Below are positions 19,124 through 29,470 of a stretch of 64,000 nt of DNA, piece by piece. Below the pieces are notes generated by a model that worked only from the letters and a program-made list of their open reading frames with translations, was not told where the DNA came from and ran no database searches. Both the position numbers and the translations under genes were made by a program. Origin of the DNA: Paracoccaceae bacterium (GTDB taxonomy: Bacteria > Pseudomonadota > Alphaproteobacteria > Rhodobacterales > Rhodobacteraceae). Position 1 is the first letter of the stretch, and every line of letters starts with the position of its first letter. Location: positions 215,529 to 279,528 of the forward strand of contig QWDA01000006.1 in NCBI GenBank assembly GCA_003605175.1, read 5' to 3'.

Positions 19124-20715
19124 CACACCTCCTCACCGCCGCCCAGATGCGCGCCCTCGAACAGGCCGCCATCGAGAGCGGCGAGGTCACCGGCCTCGAA
19201 CTCATGGAACGCGCAGGCCGGGGCGTCGTCGAGGCGATCTTCGAGGAATGGCCCAAGCTCCGCGCCACCTCCCACCGCGCCGTCGTGCTCTGCGGCCCCG
19301 GCAACAACGGCGGCGACGGCTTCGTCGTCGCCCGGCTCCTGAAGGAGTGGGGCTGGGAGGTGGAGGTGTTCCTCTACGGCGACCCGGAGAAGCTGCCGCC
19401 GGATGCACGGGTGAACTTTGAGCGGTGGTCGGCGCGCACGATGGCAAAGACCTTAGCGGCCGAGGCTTTGATTTCGATTGATGAGAGCCACCCCGACGTG
19501 ATCGTCGACGCACTCTTTGGCACCGGCCTTACTCGCCCGCTCGAAGATGAGTTGTTACAGGACGTTGCTCACGGTCTCAATTTGTGGGGCTCAGACCCCG
19601 ATGTCCGGGTTGTTGCGGTTGATATGCCAAGCGGCATGTGTGCCGACAGCGGCAAGTACATCGCTACTACTGGTGAGAACCCACTACGAACACTAGCGCT
19701 CGCTGACATGACTGTCAGTTTTGACAGCCTCAAACTTGGGCATCACCTGCAGTATGGACCAGCGGCTTGCGGACGCGTTGTGGTTGTCGACATCGGCTTG
19801 GGAAGCCCCGCACATGTGGGCCGTGTCCCTCCTGGCCTCGGAGGTCCGGCCCCAGCCCAGCTAAGGACTAAGCCGGATCGCTGGAGCCTGACAAAGGCCA
19901 AACTGCACAAATACACCCACGGACACGCCGTCATCCTCTCCGGCGCGGCCGGCAAGGGCGGCGCCGCCCGCCTCGCCGCCCGCGGCGCGCTCCGGATCGG
20001 CGCCGGCCTCGTCACCCTCGCCGGCCCCACCTCGGTCCAGTACGAGCACAACGCCCAGATCAATGCGATCATGTGGCGCGAAATCAAGGGCGCCCCGGGC
20101 CTGACCGAGCTTCTGGAAGACAACCGCCTGAACGCGCTCTGCCTCGGCCCCGGCCTCGGCCTCAGCCAGGGCACCGCGCATCTCGTCCTCGCCGCGCTGA
20201 AGGAAACCCGCGCGACCGTGCTCGATGCCGACGCGCTCACCCAGTTCCAGCGCGACCCGCAGGTGCTGTTCGACGCGCTCCACGAGAACACCGTCCTCAC
20301 CCCTCACGCCGGCGAGTTCAAACGCCTCTTCCCCGACCTCGCCGCGAAACTGAACGCTCCCGCCACGAAGGGCCCCGCCTATTCGAAAGTAGACGCCACC
20401 CGCGAGGCCGCCGCCCGCGCCGGCTGCACCGTGCTCTTCAAGGGCCCCGACACCGTGATCGCCAACCAGACCGGCGCCGCCCGGATCAATTCCGCCCATT
20501 ACGACCGCTCCGCTCCCTGGCTCGCCACCGCCGGCTCCGGCGACGTTCTGGCCGGGTTCATCACCGGCCTCCTCGCCCGCGGCTTCGCGCCTCTGGAGGC
20601 CGCCTCCACCGCCGCCTGGCTCCATGTGGAATGCGCGCTGAGCTTCGGCCCCGGCCTGATCGCCGAGGACCTGCCCGAGGCGCTTCCCTCCGTGTTCCGC
20701 AAACTCGGCCTCTGA
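19120..20715 (+). CDS. nnr: bifunctional NAD(P)HX epimerase / ADP-dependent dehydratase
   Basis: A 531-residue metabolite-repair enzyme. The N-terminal epimerase domain (GPGNNGGDG) is followed by a C-terminal ribokinase-like dehydratase domain with VLTPHAGEFKRLFP, VLFKGPDTVIA and the catalytic GSGDVLAGFITGLLARG. Length fits the bifunctional family. About 19430-19860 has visibly different codon use (many A/T-ending codons) from both ends of the gene, suggesting replacement of an internal segment. It directly follows a single-domain paralogue, with overlapping stop and start. Confidence 0.92.
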   Translation: MTHLLTAAQMRALEQAAIESGEVTGLELMERAGRGVVEAIFEEWPKLRATSHRAVVLCGPGNNGGDGFVVARLLKEWGWEVEVFLYGDPEKLPPDARVNFERWSARTMAKTLAAEALISIDESHPDVIVDALFGTGLTRPLEDELLQDVAHGLNLWGSDPDVRVVAVDMPSGMCADSGKYIATTGENPLRTLALADMTVSFDSLKLGHHLQYGPAACGRVVVVDIGLGSPAHVGRVPPGLGGPAPAQLRTKPDRWSLTKAKLHKYTHGHAVILSGAAGKGGAARLAARGALRIGAGLVTLAGPTSVQYEHNAQINAIMWREIKGAPGLTELLEDNRLNALCLGPGLGLSQGTAHLVLAALKETRATVLDADALTQFQRDPQVLFDALHENTVLTPHAGEFKRLFPDLAAKLNAPATKGPAYSKVDATREAAARAGCTVLFKGPDTVIANQTGAARINSAHYDRSAPWLATAGSGDVLAGFITGLLARGFAPLEAASTAAWLHVECALSFGPGLIAEDLPEALPSVFRKLGL

Positions 20716-20736
20716 GCGCCATTTCCGCTCCGCCGG

Positions 20737-20769
20737 TGTACGGGTTGTGTACGGGTTGTGTACAGGTTG
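20737..20769. repeat. three tandem 11-bp repeats
   Basis: Units TGTACGGGTTG, TGTACGGGTTG and TGTACAGGTTG lie head to tail in the 112-base gap between nnr and the tRNA-Leu gene. The same unit, in the opposite orientation and again in three copies, occurs at 45076-45108. Eleven bases is about one DNA turn, so a protein could bind repeatedly on one face. Confidence 0.85.
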
Positions 20770-20827
20770 TGCGCCCCGTTTTGCCCTCGCCAGCGCCCCC
20801 GCGCTCTGCTACGAACCGCCCCGGATC

Positions 20828-20912
20828 GCGGGTGTGGCGGAACTGGTAGACGCACCAGATTTAGGTTCTGGCGCCGCAAGGCGTGGGGGTTCGAGTCCCT
20901 TCACCCGCACCA
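20828..20912 (+). tRNA. tRNA-Leu (anticodon UAG)
   Basis: 85 nt including encoded CCA. Acceptor arms GCGGGTG (20828-20834) and CACCCGC (20902-20908) pair fully; the anticodon stem CCAGA/TCTGG encloses loop TTTAGGT, giving anticodon TAG; a variable arm follows, and the T-arm contains GGTTCGAGTCC. Class II architecture with a long variable loop fits leucine. Confidence 0.96.
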
Positions 20913-20921
20913 ATTTTCCCT

Positions 20922-21869
20922 TCAAACGTCGCGCTTTCCGCCGCTTGCCGCGACGATCACCCCGATGATGATGAGACCGGTGAGGACCAGCCGGACCCCG
21001 GCGCCCGCGCCGAACGTGTTCAGCATCGTGACCAGAAGAAACAGGAACAGCGCCGCGCCCCAAAGCCCGGGAACATTGGCATAACCGCCCGCGACGGATG
21101 TACCGCCGATCACGACCACCGCGATGGAACTGAGCAGATATTCCTCGCCCATGTTGAGCGCCGCGCCACCGGAGAAGGCCGACAGGAGGTAACCGCACAG
21201 CCCCGCCAAGGTCGCGCTCATGATGTAGGTGACCGCCCGGATGCGCTCGACCTTCACGCCGGAAAGATGCGCGGCGCGCATGTTCTGCCCGATCGCCACC
21301 ACGCCGCGCCCGTAGATCGTTCGGGTCAACAGGACGTGGCCGAGAACGGCCAGCAGGACGACGACGAGCGCGATCACCGGCACACCGCCGATCCTGGCGG
21401 TGGTGAAATCGCCAAGCAACTCGGGCGGCTTCACGCGAAGACCGCGGTTCCACCAGATCGCGGCGGACTGGAAGATGAAGCTCGACGAGAGCGTCGCGAT
21501 GATGGGCGGGATTCTCAGCAGACGGATCAGCGCGTAGTTGATCGTGCCGACAGCGGCGCCGATGACGAGCGCGATCACCAGACCGAGCGGGATCATCGCG
21601 GCCGAGCCGTCCATCGTCTTCATCGCCACGGTGCCCGCAAGCGTCATGCAGGCCGGGATCGAGAGGTCCACGTTGCCCGGCCCGAGCGTGATGACGAACA
21701 TCTGCCCGAGCGCGACGATCACGAAGAACGCGCCGAAGGTCATCGCCGCCGACAGGACCTCGGTGGCGCCGCGGCCCTGCGTGAAGATCGCCGTCGCCAG
21801 CCAGACCGCCAGCGCGCCGAACCAGGCCCAGAGCCATGGCTGGCGGAAAAGCCTGCCCGCCGCGCTCAT
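20922..21869 (-). CDS. sugar-type ABC transporter permease
   Basis: A 315-residue integral membrane protein of the ribose/xylose/AI-2 (BPD_transp_2) permease class. About eight to ten hydrophobic segments are visible, with the family features GPGNVDLSIPACMTLAG and VVVIGGTSVAGGYANV. It is last in a minus-strand operon of ATPase, permease, permease, following a binding protein; its start overlaps the preceding permease stop by four bases. It probably forms a heterodimeric channel with that permease. Substrate not identifiable. Confidence 0.9.
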   Translation of the reverse strand: MSAAGRLFRQPWLWAWFGALAVWLATAIFTQGRGATEVLSAAMTFGAFFVIVALGQMFVITLGPGNVDLSIPACMTLAGTVAMKTMDGSAAMIPLGLVIALVIGAAVGTINYALIRLLRIPPIIATLSSSFIFQSAAIWWNRGLRVKPPELLGDFTTARIGGVPVIALVVVLLAVLGHVLLTRTIYGRGVVAIGQNMRAAHLSGVKVERIRAVTYIMSATLAGLCGYLLSAFSGGAALNMGEEYLLSSIAVVVIGGTSVAGGYANVPGLWGAALFLFLLVTMLNTFGAGAGVRLVLTGLIIIGVIVAASGGKRDV

Positions 21870-22804
21870 CGTCTTGCCTCCGCCCGGCTGATCAGCACGC
21901 GGAGCGCCAGGACGATGATGAGGATCGCCCCCTGCGCGCCGATCTGCCAGTCGGGATTGAGCCGGAGGAACGACAGGAACGATCCGGCAAGCGCCAGCGT
22001 CACCGCGCCGATCACCGCGCCGACCGGAGAGACCCGGCCGCCGACGAACTCACCGCCGCCGAGGATCACACCGGCGATGGAAAGCAGCGTGTAGCGCAAC
22101 GCGATGTTCGCGTCGGCGGATGTCGTGAGCCCGACCAGCGCCATGCCGGAAAGGACACCGAAGAAACCCGCGAGCGCGAACATCGTCATCTTGATCCTGA
22201 GCAGCGACCAGCCGGCGCGTTCCAGCGAACGCGGGTTGCCGCCCGCGCCGCGCAGTACCGTGCCCCAGGCGGAGCGCATGAGCGCGACATGAACCGCGAG
22301 CGCAATGGCCACCGATGCGATGATCGGAAAGGGAATGGCGGGCGGCTTGAGGGTCATCACGGTCCGGATGAAATCCGGCGCCTTGCCGCCCGGTGTCGGA
22401 AGGACAAGAACCGCCAGCCCCAGCCAGACGAAGGACATCCCCAGGGTCACGACGATGGAGGGCAGGTTGCGCAAGTGGATCAGCGCGCCGAGCCCCGCAT
22501 AGGCCGCGATCAGCCCGGCGAGCGCCGCGATGCCGAGAACCGGCGTGTCGTGAAGCCAGGTCGCGGTGATGCAGGCGACCAGACTGACAAAGGCACCGAT
22601 GGAGAGATCGAGCTCGTTGACGCAGAGAACGAACATCTGCGCGATGGTCGCGAGCGCGATGGGTATCGCGAGATTCAAGAGCAGGTTCAGTCCGAAATAG
22701 CTCATCGCCCGGGGCTGAAGCCAGAAGATCGCGATCAGCAGGACCGCCAGCGACAGCGGCGGCAAGAGGCTGCGGAGCAGGCGGGGAGAGACCGGTGCGC
22801 TCAT
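21866..22804 (-). CDS. sugar-type ABC transporter permease
   Basis: A 312-residue permease of the same class as its neighbour, but clearly a separate sequence. It has multiple membrane spans, [20 protein letters not shown] near the first third and [17 protein letters not shown] towards the end. The start is ATG 22804, overlapping the ATPase stop; a longer open frame upstream is shadow of the ATPase gene. Two unlike permeases, one fused double ATPase and one binding protein make a complete carbohydrate importer. Confidence 0.9.
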   Translation of the reverse strand: MSAPVSPRLLRSLLPPLSLAVLLIAIFWLQPRAMSYFGLNLLLNLAIPIALATIAQMFVLCVNELDLSIGAFVSLVACITATWLHDTPVLGIAALAGLIAAYAGLGALIHLRNLPSIVVTLGMSFVWLGLAVLVLPTPGGKAPDFIRTVMTLKPPAIPFPIIASVAIALAVHVALMRSAWGTVLRGAGGNPRSLERAGWSLLRIKMTMFALAGFFGVLSGMALVGLTTSADANIALRYTLLSIAGVILGGGEFVGGRVSPVGAVIGAVTLALAGSFLSFLRLNPDWQIGAQGAILIIVLALRVLISRAEARR

Positions 22805-24252
22805 GTGTCGGCGCGGAACGAGGCGTGCAGCACCCGCTCTTCCGTCATCTCGGTCCGGGGAAAATCGGCCACGATCGCACCTTCGCGGAAGACATAGACA
22901 TGATCGCAGTTCCTCAGTTCGTCCATCTCGGTCGTGTACCAGAGGAATGTCCGTCCCTTGTCGGCCTCCTCGCGGATCATGCCGTAAACCTCCTGCTTCG
23001 TGCCCACGTCGACGCCGCGCATCGGATCGTCCATCACGATGATGTCCGCGCTCGAGCCAAGCGCGCGGGCAAAGAGCGCCTTCTGCTGGTTTCCGCCCGA
23101 GAGCGACAGGATCGGCTGGTCGACATCCGGCGTGCGGATGCCGATCCGCCGCCGCCACTCGTCCGCGAAGGCACGCGCCTGGCCCCGGTCGAGCAGCATT
23201 CCGACGAGGAAGCGCCGGAGCGATCCGATCGAGATGTTCTCGGCAATGGACCAGAGCGGAAAGATGCCGTCGGTCTGCCGGTCGCCGGCGACCAGCGCGA
23301 CATCTCCGGTAACGGTCGCTCCCGCACCGCGGTCGAACACCTGTACCAGAAGCTCGGTCTGGCCCTGTCCGCTGAGGCCGGCAAGCCCGACGACCTCACC
23401 TCGATGCGCGGCGAGCGAGAGGCTGTCGGCCGAATTCGGGCGCGCCTCGACGACCACCGTCGAAGTTGCGCGGATCGCGGGGCGGTCGGTGGCGCCCCGG
23501 ACATCCTCGGCGACGCTGCCCATAGCGGCAACGAGCGAGTTGCGGGTAAATGTTCCCGCCGTGTCGAGTGCCACCACCGCGCCGTCGCGCATGACGGCGA
23601 TCCGGTCCGAAGTTCCGAGAATCTCGCCGAGCAGATGCGAGATCAGGACGCAGGTGCCGCCAGCCTCGACATAGCGGCGGACATGCGCGAGCAGCTTCTG
23701 TGCCGCGACCGCGTCGAGCGACGAGGTGGGTTCGTCGAGAATGACGACCTTCGCCCCGATCGTGGTCACCGCGAAAGCCCGCGCGATCTCGACCATCTGG
23801 CGCCTTGCCATCGGGATGTCTCCGACCACGTCGTCGGTCGAGATGCCGTGGCCGGGAAAGATCTCGTCCAGCATGTCCCGGATCAGCCTTCGCGCAGCAC
23901 CCCGCCATCCCGGCCCGGAAACGGAGGGGTGCGAGATGCGCGCGTTCTCGGCAACGGTCAGGTTCGGGCAGAGCGACAGTTCCTGGTAGACGCAGCGGAT
24001 GCCGTGCCGCATAGCGCTCTGCGATGTCAGATGCCCCGAAAGATCGGCGCCGCCCACCTCGATCCGTCCGGCATCGGGCGCGAGGTTGCCGGAAAGTATG
24101 TTCATCAGGGTCGACTTGCCCGCGCCGTTATGGCCGACAAGGCCAAGGCATTCCCCGGCCTGAAGCTCGAGCGTGACACCCCTCAAGGCACGGACGGCGC
24201 CGAAACTCTTCTCGACGCCGTCCAGAAGGACGATCGGAACCGTCTTGGTCAT
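22801..24252 (-). CDS. sugar-type ABC transporter, fused double ATPase
   Basis: A 483-residue cytosolic ATPase with two ABC domains, as in RbsA/XylG. First domain: Walker [10 protein letters not shown] and Walker [13 protein letters not shown], but where LSGGQ is expected it has [13 protein letters not shown], as is normal for this class. Second domain: a degenerate nucleotide loop ([16 protein letters not shown]), signature [15 protein letters not shown] and [14 protein letters not shown]. Energises import together with the two permeases. Lies 19 bases after the binding-protein gene. Confidence 0.93.
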   Translation of the reverse strand: MTKTVPIVLLDGVEKSFGAVRALRGVTLELQAGECLGLVGHNGAGKSTLMNILSGNLAPDAGRIEVGGADLSGHLTSQSAMRHGIRCVYQELSLCPNLTVAENARISHPSVSGPGWRGAARRLIRDMLDEIFPGHGISTDDVVGDIPMARRQMVEIARAFAVTTIGAKVVILDEPTSSLDAVAAQKLLAHVRRYVEAGGTCVLISHLLGEILGTSDRIAVMRDGAVVALDTAGTFTRNSLVAAMGSVAEDVRGATDRPAIRATSTVVVEARPNSADSLSLAAHRGEVVGLAGLSGQGQTELLVQVFDRGAGATVTGDVALVAGDRQTDGIFPLWSIAENISIGSLRRFLVGMLLDRGQARAFADEWRRRIGIRTPDVDQPILSLSGGNQQKALFARALGSSADIIVMDDPMRGVDVGTKQEVYGMIREEADKGRTFLWYTTEMDELRNCDHVYVFREGAIVADFPRTEMTEERVLHASFRADT

Positions 24253-24271
24253 CGCCGTGGCGTTGCGCGGC

Positions 24272-25288
24272 TCAATTTGCGCCGGAAATCACCGCCTGAG
24301 CGTCTTCCAGCGCGTACTCCACATTCGCGACGCCGCCCTCCTCGGTATTGGCGAGGTTGTCTTCCAGGTTGTCCTGGTCGATCCGCAGGAACGGCACCGT
24401 CAGATCCTTCGGCACATCGGCGCCGTCGAGAACCTGCTGGGCGACCCAGAACGCCAGGGTCGAAACGCCCGGCGCGATCGAGACCGACATGGTCTCGTAG
24501 CCATTGGCGTCCTTCTGCTCCTTCCACCAGGTCAGCTCGTCATGACGGTTGCCCATGACGATGACCGGGATGTCGCGCCCCGCCGCCTTGAACGCCTGCG
24601 CGGCCCCGTAGCCGTCCCCGCCCTGCGTCACCACGGCGACGATATCGTCGGAAAGCGACGGCAGGATGCCGGCGACGGCCTTCTGGGCAACGTCCTGCGC
24701 CCAATTGCCATGCACCGAGCCGACAATCTCGAACTTGCCGGTTTCGGCCACGCCCTCGTGGATGCCCGCGCTGATCTCGTCATCGACAAAGACCCCGGCA
24801 AGCCCGCGGATTTCCAGCAGCTTGCCGCCTTCGGGCAGGTTCTCGGACAGGTAAAGAACCTCGTCCTTGCCCATCTGCTTGAAGTCGACAGCGATCCGCC
24901 AGGCGCAAGGTTCGGTCACGATACCGTCAAAGCTGACGACGACGATCCCCGCATCGCAAGCCTCCTTCACGGCGCCGTTCAGCCCCTCGGGCGAGGCCGC
25001 GTTGACGACGATCGCGTCATAGCCCTGCAGGATGAGGTTCTGGATCTGGGCCGCCTGCTCAGTCACCTGGTTCTCGGCGGTCGTGAACGCGTCCGCCGCC
25101 GCAACCGTACCGTTTTCAACCGCTTCGCTGGCCACCTTCTCCCAGCTTCTGAGCATGGCCTGGCGCCAGGAGTTGCCCGCATAGTTGTTCGACAGGGCAA
25201 TCCTCTTGTCCGACGTGTCCGCCACGGCGCCTTCCGTGATGCCGCAAAGCACCAGCGCGGCCGCCATTCCGAGACTTGTAATTCTCAT
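24272..25288 (-). CDS. sugar-type ABC transporter substrate-binding protein
   Basis: A 338-residue periplasmic binding protein of the type 1 (ribose/AI-2-like) fold. Start ATG 25288 gives a signal peptide of about 23 residues ending AVA and has GGAGG upstream; the frame stays open further upstream but without signal-peptide character. Conserved features: [18 protein letters not shown], then [20 protein letters not shown] and [15 protein letters not shown]. It is first in the operon. The residues do not let me name the sugar. No local regulator gene is visible. Confidence 0.9.
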   Translation of the reverse strand: MRITSLGMAAALVLCGITEGAVADTSDKRIALSNNYAGNSWRQAMLRSWEKVASEAVENGTVAAADAFTTAENQVTEQAAQIQNLILQGYDAIVVNAASPEGLNGAVKEACDAGIVVVSFDGIVTEPCAWRIAVDFKQMGKDEVLYLSENLPEGGKLLEIRGLAGVFVDDEISAGIHEGVAETGKFEIVGSVHGNWAQDVAQKAVAGILPSLSDDIVAVVTQGGDGYGAAQAFKAAGRDIPVIVMGNRHDELTWWKEQKDANGYETMSVSIAPGVSTLAFWVAQQVLDGADVPKDLTVPFLRIDQDNLEDNLANTEEGGVANVEYALEDAQAVISGAN

Positions 25289-25491
25289 CACGCTAAATCC
25301 TCCCTGATCTATGACCGAACGCCCCGCGTTCCGCGATTGTACGTCCGGTAAACCCAGCCTCATGGTCTGGATGGTTCTGTCAACAATTATCGCTTGCCGG
25401 TCCACTTTGGATCCAGAGCCGGAACCCCGCGCCAACCGGCCCTCAACCACTTGTCATTCGCCCGTTAACCGCGTTCAGGTAGACTGGACCC

Positions 25492-26148
25492 ATGCTTCCC
25501 GCCGCGACCACACGCCCCGCCTATTCCCGCGCCGAACAGGTCTCGGACGCGGTGGTACATCTCGTGGCGCTCGGCCTCGCGCTCACCGCCGTACCGGTTC
25601 TCATCGCCCTCGCGATCGCCTGGCGCGGCGACGCCTCCGCCGTGGTCGGCGCCTGCGTCTACGGCGGCTCGCTGATCGCGATGATCACCTGTTCGGCGCT
25701 TTACAACGCCGGGCTCTGGCCGCGGCTCGCGCCGGTGTTCCAGCGGCTCGACCACTCGGCGATCTACTTCAAGATCGCCGGCACCTACACGCCCTTCACG
25801 CTGTTTTCCGGCGGGGGGTTCGGGCTTCTCGCCGGGCTATGGGGCGCGGCTCTCGCCGGGGCGGGGCTCAAGATCCTCGCGCCCGGGCGGTTCCGTGTCC
25901 TCGGCCTCGCGCTCTATCTCGGCATGGGCTGGATCGGGGTCCTGGCGGGCTGGCAGCTCTTTGCGGCGATGCCGCCGGCCGTGTTCTGGCTGGTGGTCGC
26001 AGGCGGCGTCACCTACACGCTCGGCACCCTGTTCTACCTCGCCGAGGGGCGGCTTTTTCACAACACGATCTGGCATGTCTTCGTGATGACCGCCTCTGTC
26101 CTGTTCTTCGTCGCCGTCGCCCTGTACCTGGCCGCCACCTCGGCCTGA
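25492..26148 (+). CDS. hemolysin III / YqfA-like membrane protein
   Basis: A 218-residue integral membrane protein of the PAQR/hemolysin III superfamily, with about seven hydrophobic segments. Conserved residues expected to hold zinc are present: the DAVVHLV helix near the N-terminus, LDHSAIYFKIAGTYTPF in the middle and HNTIWHVFVM at the end. Bacterial members are putative membrane hydrolases; haemolytic activity should not be assumed from the name. Divergent from the ABC operon. The 200-base gap between them holds a minus-strand TTGACA near 25378-25383 as the only promoter-like signal. Confidence 0.9.
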   Translation: MLPAATTRPAYSRAEQVSDAVVHLVALGLALTAVPVLIALAIAWRGDASAVVGACVYGGSLIAMITCSALYNAGLWPRLAPVFQRLDHSAIYFKIAGTYTPFTLFSGGGFGLLAGLWGAALAGAGLKILAPGRFRVLGLALYLGMGWIGVLAGWQLFAAMPPAVFWLVVAGGVTYTLGTLFYLAEGRLFHNTIWHVFVMTASVLFFVAVALYLAATSA

Positions 26149-26256
26149 CCGGGCGCCGGTTTCGCCTTGCGCCCCGTGCCCGCGCCCCCTAGAAGGGCGG
26201 CGATTTTCCGGACGGCTCCCCGCATCCGGCGGGCCCCCTATGAAACGAGGACATCC

Positions 26257-27588
26257 ATGCAGGTCACCGAGACCCTGAACGACGGCCTGAAGCGCGGCTA
26301 CCAGATCACCGTGACCGCGGCCGAGCTCGACGAAAAGGTCAACGAGAAGCTCGCCGAGGCCCAGCCCGGCATCGAGATGAAGGGCTTCCGCAAAGGCAAG
26401 GTGCCGATGGCGCTGCTGAAGAAGCAATATGGCGACCGGCTGCTCGGCGAGGCGATGCGGGAAGCCGTCGACGGCGCGATGTCGAAGCATTTCGAGGAAT
26501 CGGGCGACCGCCCGGCCGGCCAGCCCGACGTCAAGATGACGAACGAGGACTGGAAGCAGGGCGACGACGTTATGGTCGACATGACCTACGAGGCGCTGCC
26601 CGAGGTGCCCGATACCGATTTCTCGACCATCGCGCTCGAGAAACTGGTGGTCGTGGCCGACGACAAGGCGGTGGACGAGGCGCTCGGAAACCTCGCCGAG
26701 AACGCCCAGACCTTCGAGGACCGCAAGAAGGGTACCAAGGCCAAGGACGGCGACCAGGTGGTGCTCGATTTCGTCGGCAAGATCGACGGCGAGGCCTTCG
26801 ACGGCGGCGCGGCCGAGGATTACCCGCTGGTGCTCGGCTCGAACTCGTTCATCCCGGGCTTCGAGGATCAGCTCATCGGCGTGAAGGCCGGCGAGGAAAA
26901 GGACGTGACCGTCAGCTTCCCCGAGGATTACCAGGCCGCGAACCTGGCCGGCAAGGACGCCGTATTCTCCTGCACGATCAAGGCCGTCAAGGCGCCCGCC
27001 AAGGCGGAGATCGACGACGAGCTCGCCAAGAAATACGGCGCCGAGGATCTCGATGCGCTGAAGGGCCAGATCCGCGAGCGGCTCGAGGCCGAGTATTCCG
27101 GCGCCGCGCGGCAGGTGATGAAGCGCCAGCTTCTCGACGCGCTCGACAAGGCGGTGGCCTTCGACCTGCCGCCCTCGCTGGTCGAGGCCGAGGCGAGCCA
27201 GATCGCCCACCAGCTCTGGCATGAGGAAAACCCCGACCATCATGGCCATGACCACGGCGAGATCGAGACCACCGACGAGCACAAGAAACTCGCCGAGCGC
27301 CGCGTGCGCCTCGGCCTCCTGCTCGCCGAGGTCGGCCGCAAGAACGAGATCCAGGTCTCCGACGCCGAACTGACCCAGGCGGTCATGATGCAGGCGCGGC
27401 AGTATCCGGGCCACGAGCGCCAGTTCTTCGAGATGGTCCAGAAGAACCCGCAGATGCGCCAGCAGATCCAGGCGCCGATCTTCGAGGACAAGGTCGTCGA
27501 CTACATCTTCGAACTGGCCCAGGTGACCGACAAGACCGTCACGAAAGACGACCTCGAAAAGGCCGTCGAGGCGCTCGACGAAGAGTAA
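26257..27588 (+). CDS. tig: trigger factor
   Basis: A 443-residue ribosome-associated chaperone and prolyl isomerase. The ribosome-binding loop KGFRKGKVP lies near residue 45, the FKBP-type domain near 160-245 ([20 protein letters not shown]), and a helical C-terminal chaperone domain follows. A His-rich insertion (HHGHDHGE) occurs at about residue 328. Start ATG 26257 matches the family N-terminus [13 protein letters not shown]. Monocistronic, with a terminator hairpin just downstream. Confidence 0.97.
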   Translation: MQVTETLNDGLKRGYQITVTAAELDEKVNEKLAEAQPGIEMKGFRKGKVPMALLKKQYGDRLLGEAMREAVDGAMSKHFEESGDRPAGQPDVKMTNEDWKQGDDVMVDMTYEALPEVPDTDFSTIALEKLVVVADDKAVDEALGNLAENAQTFEDRKKGTKAKDGDQVVLDFVGKIDGEAFDGGAAEDYPLVLGSNSFIPGFEDQLIGVKAGEEKDVTVSFPEDYQAANLAGKDAVFSCTIKAVKAPAKAEIDDELAKKYGAEDLDALKGQIRERLEAEYSGAARQVMKRQLLDALDKAVAFDLPPSLVEAEASQIAHQLWHEENPDHHGHDHGEIETTDEHKKLAERRVRLGLLLAEVGRKNEIQVSDAELTQAVMMQARQYPGHERQFFEMVQKNPQMRQQIQAPIFEDKVVDYIFELAQVTDKTVTKDDLEKAVEALDEE

Positions 27589-27600
27589 CGCCTAACCATC

Positions 27601-27632
27601 GGCCGGCGGCGATTTTCCCACCGCCGCCGGCC
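27601..27632 (+). terminator. tig terminator hairpin
   Basis: GGCCGGCGGCG (27601-27611) pairs perfectly with CGCCGCCGGCC (27622-27632), 12 bases beyond the tig stop, followed by GAATTCCTTT. The T run is short, which is common in high-GC alphaproteobacteria. Confidence 0.65.
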
Positions 27633-27811
27633 GAATTCCTTTCGCAACGAATTGTTCGCAGAATTTTAGCCACAATCGGCAGCAATCCGCCGACAACGCC
27701 CGGCCACGCGCCCGCATTGGCCGCCAGACGCCAACAGTCGCCCAATTCTTTCCTCAATTGCCTGTCTAGATGGCCGGGCGGGTCGAAGCCCGCCGATGCG
27801 GAAGTGAACGG

Positions 27812-28246
27812 ATGAAACCACTCACGAGGCCCAGGCAGAAGCCGAGCGGCACCGCGCCCCACACGGGCGCCGTTGCGGCTCCCGTCCATGCGCGCCGGGC
27901 CGTTCAACTGCCCGAGCTCGCCCCCGCCGCGACGGCGCCGGGCGCGCCCGAACCCGTCTCCGCGCCGCCGTCGCTCGAACAGGTCTTCCGCTTCACCCGG
28001 GCCTCGGCAAAGGACGAAAGCACCGATTTCCGCAAGCGCGAAGAGGCGCGCGACCCCTGCGCCTTCCTCACCGTCTATGCGCTCAACGTCGCGATCATGC
28101 TCTTTGCCTTCCCGGTGGGTTTCGCACTTCTGGTCTTCAACATCCTCGGCGGCGAGAACCTGCGCACCACCGCGCATGTCATGGCCCTGACCGGCCTCGC
28201 CTGCACGCTCCCCGCCCTCGGCCTCTCGGTGCCCTTTCTCACCTGA
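27812..28246 (+). CDS. small membrane protein of unknown function
   Basis: A 144-residue protein. The N-terminal 60 residues are Pro/Ala-rich and probably disordered; then a short charged region (KDESTDFRKREEARDPCAF) precedes two hydrophobic helices (about 86-110 and 121-140). The layout of a disordered cytosolic arm plus two spans is reminiscent of small Rhodobacteraceae envelope proteins, but I recognise no family. ATG 27812 is preferred; an upstream in-frame ATG at 27770 would add 14 residues. Isolated between tig and the valine operon. Confidence 0.7.
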   Translation: MKPLTRPRQKPSGTAPHTGAVAAPVHARRAVQLPELAPAATAPGAPEPVSAPPSLEQVFRFTRASAKDESTDFRKREEARDPCAFLTVYALNVAIMLFAFPVGFALLVFNILGGENLRTTAHVMALTGLACTLPALGLSVPFLT

Positions 28247-28319
28247 GGGGCAAGCTGCCCCTCTTGTCTCGCCCGCCGCCGCTGTCCTATCCAAGGCGGG
28301 AGTGGAGGAAGGTTAGCCC

Positions 28320-29465
28320 ATGGATTTCGCCCTTTCGGAAGAACAGGACGCCATCTTCGCCATGGCGAAGGCCTTCGGCGCCGACCGGATCGCGCCCCAT
28401 GCCCGCGCCTGGGAGGCGGCCGGCACGATCCCCCGCGAGCTCTGGCCCGAGCTGGCCGACCTCGGCTTCGGCGGGCTCTACGTGTCCGAGGAGGCGGGAG
28501 GAGCCGGTCTGTCTCGGCTCGACGCGACCCTCGTATTCGAAGCGCTTTCGGCCTCCTGCGCCTCGGTCGCCGCGTTCCTCTCGATCCACAACATGTGCGC
28601 CGCGATGATCGACCGCTTCGGCTCGGACGACCTCAAGGCCTACTACCTGCCGCCCGCCCTCGCGATGCAGACGGTCTTCGCCTATTGCCTCACCGAGCCC
28701 GGCTCCGGCTCCGACGCCGCCGCGCTCCGCACCCGTGCCAACCGCACCAACGAGGGCTGGAGCCTCACCGGCACCAAGGCCTTCATCTCGGGCGGCGGCT
28801 ATTCCGACGCCTATATCGTGATGTGCCGCACCGGCGAGGACGGGCCCAGGGGCATCTCGGCCATGGTGGTCGAGAACGGCACGCCGGGCCTCTCCTTCGG
28901 CGCGCTCGAGGACAAGATGGGCTGGCGCAGCCAGCCGACACGACAGGTGCAATTGGACGATTGCAACATTCCCGCCGAAAATCTCCTTGGCGAAGAAGGC
29001 AAGGGTTTCACTTATGCGATGTCCGGCCTCGATGGCGGCCGCCTCAACATCGCCGCCTGCTCGCTCGGCGCCGCCCAATCGGCGCTCGACGCCACGCTCG
29101 CCTACATGTCCGAGCGCAAGGCCTTCGGTCAGAGCCTCGACCGCTTCCAGGCGCTCCAGTTCCGTCTCGCCGAGATGGAGATCGAACTCCAGGCCGCCCG
29201 CACCTTCCTGCGCCACGCCGCCTGGGCCTACGACACCGGTCAGCCCGACGCGACCAAGCGCTGCGCCATGGCCAAGAAATTCGTCACCGAGGCCGGCAGC
29301 CGCGTCGCCGACCAATGCCTGCAACTCCACGGCGGCTACGGCTATCTCGCCGATTACGGCGTCGAAAAGATCGTCCGCGACCTCCGCGTCCACCAGATCC
29401 TCGAAGGCACCAACGAAATCATGCGGCTGATCGTGGCCCGTGCGATCCTGGCAGAGCGGGGCTAA
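28320..29465 (+). CDS. acyl-CoA dehydrogenase, probable isobutyryl-CoA dehydrogenase
   Basis: A 381-residue flavoprotein that oxidises an acyl-CoA to the enoyl-CoA. Family signatures: AYCLTEPGSGSDAAALRT, the FAD-binding TKAFISGGGYSDAY, and the C-terminal catalytic region QLHGGYGYLADYGVEKIVRD followed by HQILEGTNEIM. The ALSEEQ-type N-terminus and the following 3-hydroxyisobutyryl-CoA hydrolase and mmsB genes point to the isobutyryl-CoA step of valine breakdown. GGAGGAAGG precedes ATG 28320. Confidence 0.92.
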   Translation: MDFALSEEQDAIFAMAKAFGADRIAPHARAWEAAGTIPRELWPELADLGFGGLYVSEEAGGAGLSRLDATLVFEALSASCASVAAFLSIHNMCAAMIDRFGSDDLKAYYLPPALAMQTVFAYCLTEPGSGSDAAALRTRANRTNEGWSLTGTKAFISGGGYSDAYIVMCRTGEDGPRGISAMVVENGTPGLSFGALEDKMGWRSQPTRQVQLDDCNIPAENLLGEEGKGFTYAMSGLDGGRLNIAACSLGAAQSALDATLAYMSERKAFGQSLDRFQALQFRLAEMEIELQAARTFLRHAAWAYDTGQPDATKRCAMAKKFVTEAGSRVADQCLQLHGGYGYLADYGVEKIVRDLRVHQILEGTNEIMRLIVARAILAERG

Positions 29466-29470
29466 GCGCG

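Noticed and set aside
20737..20769. Plasmid-type iteron origin
   Set aside because: No replication-initiator gene and a chromosomal context (tRNA, nnr); only three short units.
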